Assembly: GCA_015847255.1 (NCBI GenBank)
Contig: JADLZK010013161.1
Location: forward strand, 124,001-188,000
Reading direction: 5' to 3'
Source of the DNA: Hyparrhenia diplandra
Lineage: Eukaryota; Streptophyta; Magnoliopsida; Poales; Poaceae
DNA length: 64,000 nucleotides
A program made the translations under genes and the position numbers. The notes beneath the pieces were generated by a model that made no database searches, was not told where the DNA came from, and saw only the letters and a program-made list of their open reading frames with translations. Shown here one piece after another: positions 49,654 to 59,017 of the stretch (its first letter is position 1; each line of letters begins with the position of its first letter).

Positions 49654-51849
49654 ATGGGCGTGGCGACGGTGACAGAGCTGAAGCAGAGCATCTCCGGGAA
49701 GAGGACATTCCGGCCGAGCCTCATCAGCCGCCACGCCAATGAGTGGTAACTCACTCATTCCGCTCCCTTCCTCGGATCCCGTGCTCCGATCCTCAGCTCA
49801 GCTCTGTGTGTACGTCTTGCAGGCCTCCGACCGACGTCTCCAGCGACCTCACCGTCGAGGTCGGCACCTCCAGCTTCGCGCTCCACAAGGTGAGAGACTG
49901 AGACCCTTGCACACAAACAACGCGGCAGAACATGCTAACGCCGACGGCATAGCTGTTCGCGCAGTTCCCGCTGGTGTCCCGGAGCGGCAAGATCCGGCGG
50001 CTCGTGGCGGAGGCCAAGGACGCCAAGCTGGCGCGGCTGAGCCTGCACGGCACCCCGGGGGCGCGCCGGCGTTCGAGCTCGCCGCCAAGTTCTGCTACGG
50101 CGTCCACGTGGACGTGACGGTCGCCAACGTCGCCATGCTGCGCTGCGCCGCGCACTACCTGCAGATCACCGACGACTTCTCCGACAAGAGCCTGGAGCTC
50201 CGCGCCGAGGCGTTCCTCCGCGACGCCGTGCTCCCCAGCATCGCCAGCTCCGTCGCCGTGCTCCGCAGCTGCGAGGCGCTGCTCCCGGCCGCCGAGGACG
50301 TCGGCCTCGTGCCTCGCCTCATCGCCGCCATCGCCACCAACGTGTGCAAGGAGCAGCTCACCTCGGGCCTGTCCAAGCTGGACCAGTGCGCGGCGCAGCT
50401 CAAGCCGGCCGCGGCGTTCGCCGCCGACCTCGACTCGCCGGGCGACTGGTGGGGCAAGTCGGTGGCCGCGCTCGGCCTCGACTTCTTCCAGCGCCTGCTG
50501 TCCGCGGTCAAGGCCAAGGGGCTCAAGCAGGAGACGGTGACCCGGATCCTCATCAACTACGCGCAGAACTCGCTGCACGGGCTCATGGCCAGGGACGTGC
50601 ACAGATGCGGCGGCGCAGCGGACGCCGACGCCGTCAAGAAGCAGCGCGCCGTCGTGGAGGCCATCGTGGGCCTGCTCCCGGCGCAGTCCAAGAAGAGCCC
50701 CGTGCCGATGGCGTTCCTCTCGGGGCTCCTCAAGACGGCGATGCTGGTGTCCGCGTCCAGCATCTGCCGGGCCGACCTGGAGAAGCGCATCGGCATGCAG
50801 CTGGACCAGGCCATCCTGAGGACATCCTCATCGCCGCCGGCACGGGCGCGGGCGCGGGAGCGGCCACTCCGGCCGGGCACGGGCACGGGCAGCAGCACTC
50901 GCTGTACGACACGGACGTGGTGGCGCGCATCTTCTCGGTGTTCCTCAACCTCGACGACGACCACAACGAGGAGGACGCCGGGTTCGACTACGACAGCCCG
51001 CGGTCGCCCAAGCAGAGCCTCCTGGTGAAGGCCGCCAAGCTGCTGGACAGCTACCTCGCGGAGGTGGCGCTCGACTCCAACATCCTGCCGTCCAAGTTCA
51101 TCTCCCTCGCCGAGCTGCTCCCGGACCACGCTCGCGTCGTCACCGACGGCCTCTACCGCGCCGTCGACATCTTCCTCAAGGCACGCATCCATCGACGCAG
51201 CCATAATAATAAACCAGCCAGCTGAACTTACCGATCGTCGATCGACCTGCAGGTGCACCCCAACATCAAGGAGGCGGAGCGTTACCGGCTGTGCAAGGCG
51301 ATCGACTGCCAGCGTCTGACGCCGGACGCGTGCAGCCACGCGGCGCAGAACGAGCGGCTCCCGGTGCAGATGGCGGTGCAGGTGCTCTACTTCGAGCAGC
51401 TGCGCCTGCGGAGCGCGCTCCAGGCCGGGGGCGGCGGCAGCATGGGCGGCGGGCCCGACACGGCGCTCTTCTTCGGGTGCGCCGCGGCGGCCGCGTCGTC
51501 GGCGCAGGGCAGCGTGAACAACATGCGGTCCGGCAGCGGCGTGGGCAGCGGCGCCATGTCGCCGCGGGACAACTACGCGTCGGTGCGGCGGGAGAACCGG
51601 GAGCTGAAGCTGGAGGTGGCGCGGATGCGGATGCGGCTCACGGACCTGGAGAAGGACCACGTGAGCATGAAGCGGGAGCTGGTGCGGGTCGGCCCCGCCA
51701 ACCGCCTGCTCCGGGGCTTCGCGCGCAGCCTCAGCAGGCTCTTCCGCATGCGACCCGCCGCCGAGCCCGGCCTGCAGCAGCTCGGCGCCAAGGCCACCGC
51801 CGACGCCAAGGTGCTCTTCCAGCGCCGACGCCGCCACTCCATCTCATGA
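49654..51849 (+). CDS. NPH3/RPT2-family BTB protein (CUL3 ubiquitin-ligase adaptor type)
   Basis: Plant NPH3-domain protein; family members link CULLIN3 ligases to targets, with NPH3 acting in phototropin signalling. Exons: 49654-49745, 49823-49889, 49965-51180, 51253-51849. It starts MGVATVTELKQ, followed by RHANEWPPTDVSSDLTVEVG and LHK/FPLVSRSG (BTB domain), the NPH3 domain with DWWGKSVAALGLDFF, ILINYAQNSLHG, the late motif VDIFLK/VHPNIKEAER, CKAIDCQRLTPDAC and HAAQNERLPVQMAVQVLYFEQLR. A C-terminal coiled coil (RRENRELKLEVARMRMRL) precedes a basic tail. The start and exon 3 acceptor were chosen for similarity to At1g03010-like proteins. Two frame breaks appear: one base missing at about 50057-50061 and one near 50816. 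The third intron begins with GC and not GT. Coding DNA is extremely GC-rich. Confidence 0.92.
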
Positions 51850-53050
51850 TCCCGATCGGTCGGTCCCTAGCTGCTTGCTTGGAAGCAGCGGCGGAGACGG
51901 CGCCCGGCCGGCCGGCGGGCACGGATCGAGCTTGCTCGCCATCGATGATGAGTGACCAAGCAAAGTTGGCGTGTGCAACTTGCATAGCATACAAGAAGAA
52001 CGATGCATGGTTTGAGTGAGTGCAGTGCAGATTTTACTTGTTCCCGGATTTCGTGCAGCCATCGCATGGTCTTCGATTCTGCTGATGAAAGTCATGGCGT
52101 CTGCCGATGAAAGTCGACACAGCATGCGATGCGATGCAATTCGTATATATGGATGGATGGATTATGGAACACGGTTTCGAGTGGTGTATGTATCATTGAG
52201 TGTGCACAGTAGTATCTGAGTATGGAGAGATTTTGGGATCAGAGGAGACGACATGGTTATTGTTTTCTCTATGGTTTCGGGCCCAAATTCTCGGTTGAGA
52301 CGAGAGGTTTTAATTTCTTCTTCAGAGCCTGTTTGGAAGGCTTTCAATTCAATCCAAACATAACATACAGGCCCATAAACCAGTTTAGAAGACTGGTGAG
52401 CCCAAAAAAACACAATGGTTTTGGGCCATTACAGCTGAAAAGTCTGAGCAGGCCACACTTTTTTTTCCTACAATTATCGGGCTTCCAAGCCTCGCGAGAT
52501 CTGAGTCGATCGGCCCCTGCATCCACGTCCCGGCCAACCTCCTCTGCCTCCGAGATTGCGCTTGCAACTCCTGCGACCGACGACGCGGAGAACACTGTCT
52601 ACGGCCTCGCTGGTGGAGCTGCCTGGGAGGCTGGACGAGGTGCGCCGTGCGCGAGGCGTAGGGACGTGGATGAATTATCGCTACTCTTTTTTTATATATA
52701 TAAAACCTCCGATCCCGGGTGGAATTGGGTATTTTGGGTCGGGTGTTTAGATAGGGATTACATGGGTGGGTGCTAATGGATTTTTAAGATTCGTGGGCTG
52801 GGGCGGGTTGGGTCGTGTGCTTCTGCGGGTTGGGAGCGGGTTTGGGATGGTCTTCCGTCTTCCTCCGAGTCGGCTTCACGCGCCGCCCTCCGACGCAGAA
52901 CTGCCGCCGCACTGCACGCAGGGCCAAGCTCCATCGTCGTATTTCACAAGTTCTCTTCTTCCTCGCGAATCGAGGTAGAGAGAGACAGAGAGAGGGAACT
53001 CCCGTTCCCGTCCCATCCTTCGGAAGCCGCCACCGGCAGTGGCGGTGCTG
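51850..53050. other. NPH3 3' flank and XTH 5' flank
   Basis: 3' UTR to about 52210, then an unassigned stretch. A GGGTTGGG-rich segment at 52725-52860 resembles the one after the XTH fragment. The 5' leader of the XTH fragment follows, with (GA)n at 52978-52995. Confidence 0.4.
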
Positions 53051-53510
53051 ATGATGGTGGAGATGGCGACGGCTGCGGCGCCGCGGAAGCCCGTGGACAT
53101 GCCGTTCCAGAAGAACTACGTGCCGACGTGGGCGCAGGACCACATCCACTACATCGACGGCGGGCGGGAGCTGCAGCTGTACCTGGACAAGTCCACGGGG
53201 ACGGGCTTCCAGACCCGGGGCTCCCTACCTCTTCGGCCACTTCCGCATGCACATGAAGCTCGTCGGCGGCGTCTCCGCCGGCACCGTCACCGCATTCTAC
53301 GTACGCACACACATACATACCTTGCTTCTGTATGTTGCTCTGTTTTTGGCCCGGCCTTGCCGATTGCCATTGCCGGCGGGCGTTGTCTAATCGCCCTTGG
53401 TATATATTGCAGCTGTCGTCGCAGAACTCGGAGCACGACGAGATCGACTTCGAGTTCGTAGAAACCGGACGGGGCAGCCATACATCCTGCAGACCAACGT
53501 GTTCGGCCCT
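53051..53510 (+). pseudogene. Truncated xyloglucan endotransglucosylase/hydrolase (XTH, GH16)
   Basis: The N-terminal half of a cell-wall enzyme that cuts and rejoins xyloglucan. Exon 1, 53051-53300, reads KPVDMPFQKNYVPTWAQDH, YIDGGRELQLYLDKSTGTGF, FGHFRMHMKLVGGVSAGTVT and AFY. Exon 2, from 53413, reads LSSQNSEHDEIDFEFV with the intact GH16 catalytic motif (two Glu and one Asp), then TGQPYILQTNVFG after a shift. Similarity stops at about 53507; the substrate-binding loops, the C-terminal XET domain and its cysteines are missing, replaced by unrelated DNA. Further lesions are an extra C near 53223 and a missing base near 53459. No clear signal peptide is seen at this start. It is a non-functional fragment. 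Confidence 0.87.
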
Positions 53511-54409
53511 TTGAGTTCCATGGATTCATGCATGGACACGGTTCATCGCATTCCTAATTATAAGTGGGTTTTGTTGGTTTTTGGGTTATATGACTTGTCA
53601 TGGGTTAACCCATACTAATGGGCGGGGTGGGCTGGGGCGATTAACTAAACTTTTGGGGTGGGGTGGGGTGGGGTGGGGTGATTAGAAGCAAGTTGATTGG
53701 GGAGGGGTGGGAGTGGGGCGGGTTAATCCCCATTGGCAGGCCTACTCGTGTGCCATTATCAAATAATGCGCGCACGCAATTATGCCCTCACATACTTTTC
53801 CTTCTTGTTTTGCCCCTCAGTCTATCCCTTCCTCATAGGAGGCAGACGAGATGGAGCAATCCGTCGCCACCGCCGCCACAACCCTGTCCCTTTCCCGTCC
53901 TCTTCCTTTGTTCGAGCATTTGTTGAGCGAGGTCAGGGCCACCGTCCAAGCTTGTGCTCGGCTGCCGGTGTCGAGACGTGATGGTGCTCCTCCGTTGGGC
54001 CGTGCGTCGGGGCGGGGCTCCGCCACCGCTGGCGTCACCGCCTCCCACACGTAGTGCCCTGGCGCCCAACGTTGCGGTGGATCACTCGCTACTAGTCGCG
54101 GGCATCGGGCGTGTGGCTCCTCTCGGACCGAGCCTCCAACACACGAGCACGCCAAAGCAACTTAACCATCGGCAGGTCAGAATGTCAATGCTTCCAACAC
54201 GGACGCGCCCAAGGAGGCCCAAACGACCTACCGCCGTGACCATCGATGGGCTGGGAGCTCCCTGCTGGCCTATTGCACGCCCCTTACTCAGGTTGTAGCT
54301 CTGGTAGGCCACGACACCACATGTGTTGTGCTTCCGACTCGCCACGGCAACCCCGGCGGATACGAGGCTACAGGAGGCCTGGGAGGAGGATGCCTTCCTC
54401 CTCTCGTCG
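53511..54409. other. Intergenic, G-rich and low-complexity, no gene seen
   Basis: A guanine-rich stretch to about 53740, then GC-rich DNA (53840-54400) with overlapping ORFs on both strands and no recognised domain. Confidence 0.4.
53655..53680 (+). repeat. (GGGGT)n tract, potential G-quadruplex
   Basis: Five consecutive GGGGT units. Four runs of four guanines with single-base loops satisfy the usual G-quadruplex pattern. Confidence 0.85.
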
Positions 54410-55467
54410 TGTCGGGTACCAAAACAAATGGTACCCTCAAAATACCTCAGTTAGGGGGAAGGTCACCCTACGCACACAGTCAAGACTATGATAAGCCCAA
54501 AGAGTCATCATCCGAGGGCCCATGTACGGGTGGGAATCAGCGATCCGCCCGAGCCCCTCCTCGTGGAGAGGGGGGATTGTTCGGCTCGCCCGAGGCCCTT
54601 CTCTTACGACACGCCCCTCGGCGACTCCTGTCTGCCGCCGGCCGCGACAGCCAGGACGGGCGGAGTAAATGCGCCCTGACACCCTGGATTCCCTCGCCAG
54701 GGGGACCCCGTGGTGGCCAAATCCCTTTGCAGGCTATCACCTCGTCCGGAACCCACTTTAAGCACAGGTCACGCATTGCCGAGCATTGTGTCAACCACTT
54801 CCTCTGCTACGTCACTTCACGTGCCCATCCTCAGAGGCCTCGGGTGACACTGCAGCCACGACGGAGCACCCTCGGGAGAGTACTGCTACAACTCTTGGTC
54901 ATTGTCAACCCGCCCCTCGGGCACTGTTACCAACCCCCTCGACAGGAATCCCCTCGGAAAAGCAAGGACCTCGGCGGTCAATGATGGCCCTCGACCAACT
55001 CACACACGGGCCCATGCCCCTCGGCGTCAACATGAAAACCGGGAGAAGGATAGTGCCCTTTCCACAACGACAAGTACAGACACCATTTCATCTTTATTCA
55101 AGTACAAGGACGACCAACCTATAATATGTACCTGTTGGCTCCCCCTTGAACCTATAATAGGAGGAGCCCAGACGTAGTGTAGGGCTAGTCGGGAGCATTC
55201 ACGCCTTGACTTCACACGATAGTGGCAGTTCAGCCCAATCAACACCGCACACAGAGACTTGAGGTCTCGACTCTCTCTAAGCTTGTATTCCCCTACTACA
55301 AGCACTTTGGTGTAGATACACGACTCCACCCCCTCGACTGGACTAGGGCCGACGTTGGCCCGAACAAGATACATCTTGTGTCATCTTGCATCACCATCCG
55401 GGTCCGGGACGCCGCAAAGAAAATTACTGCGCGAATGTATAAGAACCGTCGGTTCAAAACACCGACA
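54410..55467. mobile_element. Solo LTR of a larger LTR retrotransposon
   Basis: Starts TGTCGGGTACC and ends CACCGACA, giving TG...CA borders with an inverted TGTCGG/CCGACA end. The text, rich in CCCTCGG and CGCCCGAG, and a TATA-like CCTATAATAGGAGGAGCC at 55149-55166 followed by the expected leader resemble LTRs of long grass Ty3 elements. The flanking 5-mers are CGTCG (54405-54409) and CGCCG (55468-55472), a target duplication with one change. No PBS or internal region follows, so this is a solo LTR left by LTR-LTR recombination. Confidence 0.72.
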
Positions 55468-55920
55468 CGCCGGGTGGCGACGACGGTGCGGCCTAGTGGC
55501 CCGACAACATCATGCGAGCCGAGGTGCGGGACTGTTGCGTGGCAGGTTGGTGCTGGAGTGCTCGACTTGTAGTGTGGGAGCCGTCGACCGCCGGTGTCTC
55601 TACTTCGCTAGGCGAGGTGGCGGCCATGCCTTGTGCACGAACGGGCTAAGCTGGGTTACAGGCGAGCAGAGGAAAAAGACGGGCGGCGGCCTAGCGCGGA
55701 CAGTCAAGGCGGTGGTCACAACGATGGCTTTGGTCCGTCTCGTCTTTTTCTAGTGAGGAAGGGATAAGGCTGAGAGGCAGAACAAGAAGCATATTTGCGG
55801 TACGCATAGTTTGGTATGAGTGCTCAAGTTTCATAATGGCAAATTTGCCATTTTCTCTCTAGGAAGGGTTGCCCTTGTACAAAATTGTTCAGCAAAGTAG
55901 AAAGGTGTGTTTAATTTCTT
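55468..55920. other. Intergenic, no gene seen
   Basis: GC-rich to about 55770, possibly continuous with 53840-54404 before the LTR inserted, then AT-rich leading into the tandem array. No domain was recognised. Confidence 0.4.
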
Positions 55921-56319
55921 TTTGTTGAATTGATCTGCTAAAAGAAAAAGTTAAATTAAAAAAATAAAGAGATATTCGCTAGAGGAAAGGATATTCATTA
56001 TTATTGGGTGAATTGATCAGCTAAAAGAAAAAGTTAGATAAAAATAAAGAGATAATCGCTAGAGGAAGGGCTTGAACCTGAAAAAGTTAAATATAAAAAA
56101 AAATAAAGAGATGAGGAAGGGCTTGAACCTGGAAAAGTTAAATATAAAAAAAAAAAAATAATCGCTAAATATAAAAAAATAAAGAGATGAGGAAGGGCTT
56201 GAACCTGGAAAAGTTAAATATAAAAAAAAAAAAATAATCGCTAAATAAAAAAAAAAATAAAGAGATGAGGAAGGGCCTGAACTGGAAAAGTTAAATATAA
56301 AAAATAAAAAAAAGTTAAA
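55921..56319 (-). repeat. Tandem array of tRNA-Asn 3'-half copies, left block
   Basis: Repeat units of roughly 60-85 bases. On the minus strand each contains the T-arm (B box GGTTCAAGCCC) and variable amounts of the 3' acceptor strand of tRNA-Asn, separated by A/T-rich spacer. The tRNA-like pieces are at 56057-56079 (longest, running to the tRNA 3' end CTAGCG), 56113-56130, 56189-56206 and 56267-56283. The first two units, from 55921, share a GAATTGATC...GCTAAAAG spacer. The array continues, after the Helitron, at 58615. Confidence 0.9.
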
Positions 56320-57250
56320 TCTATACATCTATATCTATATCTATACCTACTAGTAAAGAGAGAAAATTTCTTGACCTCTTTTTTTCCGTCTGCCTGCCAA
56401 TCCGTCTCTTTTTTTCCTTCACGTACACGGCTTCTGTCAATCCGTCACAGACAAAAACTAAGTTTGGGTATAGTACGTTTTAAAAGATACAAAATAGGCT
56501 CTAGAGTTCAGGTACAATACGTTTCAAAGATACAGCAGAATCAAAGAAGGAAAAAAAAAAGTAACAAAATCAAATACCAAATCACATTCGAGCACCAAAA
56601 ATAGTGGCCACCAACCCTATATAAACAGAAAAAAAAAAATCAAAGCATAAAATCGACATTAGCGTCAACTCCAATCTAGGAGCCTCGGAGCGATTTGGCC
56701 ACGGGAGAAAAGGTTGCGCGGAATCCCGTGGTGCTGTGAGGGACTCCATTGCGGCGTTGCTCCTCGGACCTTTCTAAGAGTTTGGGATCATACGATGGAG
56801 GTGTGAGAAGCCAGAAACTCTAGCGTCGACGGCGTTGGCGCACATGCGGTGGCTGGCTGAGGCCGTTGGGGAGCGGAGGCGGTGCAACTGCTCTTTGTGG
56901 CGCCGGAGGCCGTCGGAAGGCATTGGGGAGGGGCAGGGGACGGCGATCGGCACAGACGTTGGCACAGGACTGGCCTCGCCGAGTGTACGACGGTGGAGAA
57001 TCGAGCGAAGGAACTGCGTTGTGGCCAAAGTCCCAAGGTGTGCGTTGCTTCGTGGTAATGGTACTGGATAATGGGGAGAGAGAAACTGAAAGTAAGGGAA
57101 GAAAAAAAGGAAAGAAAAAAAAGAGAGAATAAAATAAAAACATTTTTAATCCATATGAGTTGTGTACGTTTTCCTATCTAGATCCAACTGTACGTGTATA
57201 TATAAAAAGAATTATGGATGTTAGCTTGTGTCATTACTATACAATGAATC

Positions 57251-57349
57251 TGTTCGGCTGATTCCATAAGTCGCCTGATTTCGGCTGATTTAATAGTATT
57301 GTGTGAGAGAAAATACGCCGAAACAAGACGAGAAAAAGGCAGCCGAACA
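57251..57349. mobile_element. Small MITE nested in the Helitron
   Basis: 99 bp with terminal inverted repeats TGTTCGGCTG and CAGCCGAACA, a perfect 10-bp match. The ends resemble common grass hAT-type MITEs. No certain target duplication. Confidence 0.7.
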
Positions 57350-57934
57350 TATCAAATATGTGGATTATGCTTGTGTACATCATAGTTGATCATGTTACTA
57401 TGAAACGATTTGGAGACTGAAACGGGATGTATAAACTACAGTTGACAGATAAACTGAAGTGCTACGTGGAACTTATATTGGAAATTCAGATCGAAATTGT
57501 TGCACAACGTTCAGGACTGTGAACAATCCCTATCAATGAAAGAAAATAATAATGATAATATATTATATGAATTCACGTGTCCACGGAGCTCATGCGGATG
57601 TGTGAGGTTTAATCAATAAATGTTACCGGTGCAACGACGCAAGATATTCTTAGTACTAATAAAGCACAAAAATTTCTGCCGTTTTTTTTCACCTCTGATT
57701 TCTTTCGCCACTTCCTTTTCCATAGTTATAATCACGGCTAGAGTCCCACCTCTCTCTCTCCGCATAGCCTTCTGCTCCTACGGCTCCTACCTAAGTATTC
57801 AAGAGTTGGGGACAGATAAAAAAAAAGAATAGGCGGAGAACAAACCGAACTGTGGAAGGCGGACAATGAGCCGAACTGTGAAAACAAAAGAAAGAAGTAT
57901 ACGTACAAATTAATAGGGGAAGGAGAATCCAACA

Positions 57935-58411
57935 TCAGCAAGTCAAATAAAAAGAATTACGAAACGAATCCAAATTGAAAAAGAAACATAAGATTTTTCT
58001 TTGGATTTGCCTTTGCTTCCTATATAATAACACGTCTTCCTTGCTTAGCATCCCCAAACTAGCCCCGAATCCAATAGAAATAAAATTCAATAGCGCATAA
58101 TTCGAACCAAATTGCAGCAAGCTGTCGATGGCCTTGACAAAGATACGGCGTGGGAGCTCATCCAGGCAGCATTGAGAGGACCCGAGGGTGTTGTCCGTCG
58201 GCGCACATGACGTCTTCACGGTGCCAGCAGGGACACGCTCGACTCCACCGAATGCAACTTCGGCCGTGCGCCGGCGAGTGGGCCTACAGCGGAGCAACTG
58301 ATAGAGCACCGGCCGGTAGCTCCGGCGAAGAACCTCCGGCACCATGTAGTACGGGCTGCCCACGATCTCCGTGAACCGCTCCCCTGTTGTTGCCATTGCA
58401 TTTGAATCCAC
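57935..58411 (-). pseudogene. Captured CDPK activation-loop fragment in a chimeric ORF
   Basis: A 158-codon open frame on the minus strand starting MDSNAMATTG. It contains GERFTEIVGSPYYMVPEVLRR, the activation segment of plant calcium-dependent protein kinases (usual form ...YYMAPEVL; here Ala is Val). After RRSY similarity stops; the following residues and a FGSNYALLNF stretch match nothing I recognise. The kinase N-lobe, catalytic loop and EF hands are absent. It lies within the Helitron, so gene-fragment capture is the natural reading. Confidence 0.72.
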
Positions 58412-58614
58412 AAAAACTTGGTGATATGATAAGCGTCATGGATCAGGGAGTGACACCAACCATGCATGATGCATGTACAGAACAGAACAAGGGTGTGATC
58501 ACCGTGCATGAAGATAAATTGTAAATAGACTATATGATTACCATGATCCCTTCCTATTAAAATTTGATAGGTTTTTTTTTCTCTCCCGTTGCAACGCACG
58601 GGCATATTTCTTAG

Positions 58615-58943
58615 TAAAAATAAAGAGATAATCGCTAGAGGAAGGGCTTGAACCTGAAAAAAGTTAAATATAAAAAAATAAAGAAATGAGGAAGGGCTTG
58701 AACCTGGAAAAGTTAAATATAAAAAATAAAAATAATCGCTAAATATAAAAAAAAATAAAGAGATGAGGAAGGGCTTGAACTGGAAAAGTTAAATATTAAA
58801 TGTAAAAAATAAAGAGATGAAGAAGGGCTTGAACCTGGAAAAGTTAAATATAAAAATAAAAAAATAATCGCTAAATATAAAAAATAAAGAGATGAGGAAG
58901 GGCTTGAACTAGAAAAGTTAAATATAAAAAATAAAAAAATAGT
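58615..58943 (-). repeat. Tandem array of tRNA-Asn 3'-half copies, right block
   Basis: Same unit as 55921-56319. tRNA-like pieces occur at 58633-58655 (longest) and near 58687, 58767, 58818 and 58891, separated by AAAGTTAAATATAAAA-type spacers and minimal CGCTA remnants. The array runs directly into the 3' end of the intact tRNA-Asn gene, as if the tRNA 3' half and its trailer had been tandemly amplified. Confidence 0.9.
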
Positions 58944-58967
58944 CGCTAGAAGAAGGGCTTGAACCTT

Positions 58968-59000
<33 letters not shown>

Positions 59001-59017
59001 AACTGAGCTACTCCAGC
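58944..59017 (-). tRNA. tRNA-Asn (anticodon GTT)
   Basis: 74 nt on the minus strand, folding into a full cloverleaf: acceptor 7 bp with two G-T pairs and discriminator G; D arm GCTC/GAGC; anticodon stem TGTGG/CCACA with loop CTGTTAA (GTT at 58981-58983); T stem GAAGG/CCTTC with loop TTCAAGC. The A box and B box are intact. The sequence differs from the usual plant tRNA-Asn at a few positions only. No intron and no encoded CCA. A run of T lies a few bases downstream on the minus strand and can serve as Pol III terminator. Confidence 0.93.

Larger units (their letters stand above)
56320..58614 (+). mobile_element. Non-autonomous Helitron inserted in the tRNA-repeat array
   Basis: Begins TCTATACATCTATATC and ends with a GC hairpin (58585-58602, CCCGT...ACGGG) about 12 bases before the terminus CTTAG. 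It is flanked by A on the left and T on the right, as Helitrons insert between A and T. It creates no target duplication; joining the flanks rebuilds a tandem-repeat unit almost identical to the one at about 56030-56079, an internal proof of the boundaries. No Rep/helicase is encoded. Cargo includes a CDPK fragment on the minus strand and a GC-rich block at 56690-57060. The 3' terminus is CTTAG and not the classical CTRR, a small oddity. Confidence 0.85.

Noticed and set aside
49793..51837. Minus-strand open frames of 269 and 426 codons over the NPH3 gene
   Set aside because: Extremely GC-rich coding DNA has few stops on the opposite strand; the plus-strand frames hold clear BTB and NPH3 motifs.
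55921..58943. CRISPR-like repeat-spacer array
   Set aside because: The regular repeats are tRNA-Asn fragments in a plant nuclear context, the spacers are themselves repeated A/T-rich sequence, and no cas genes exist.
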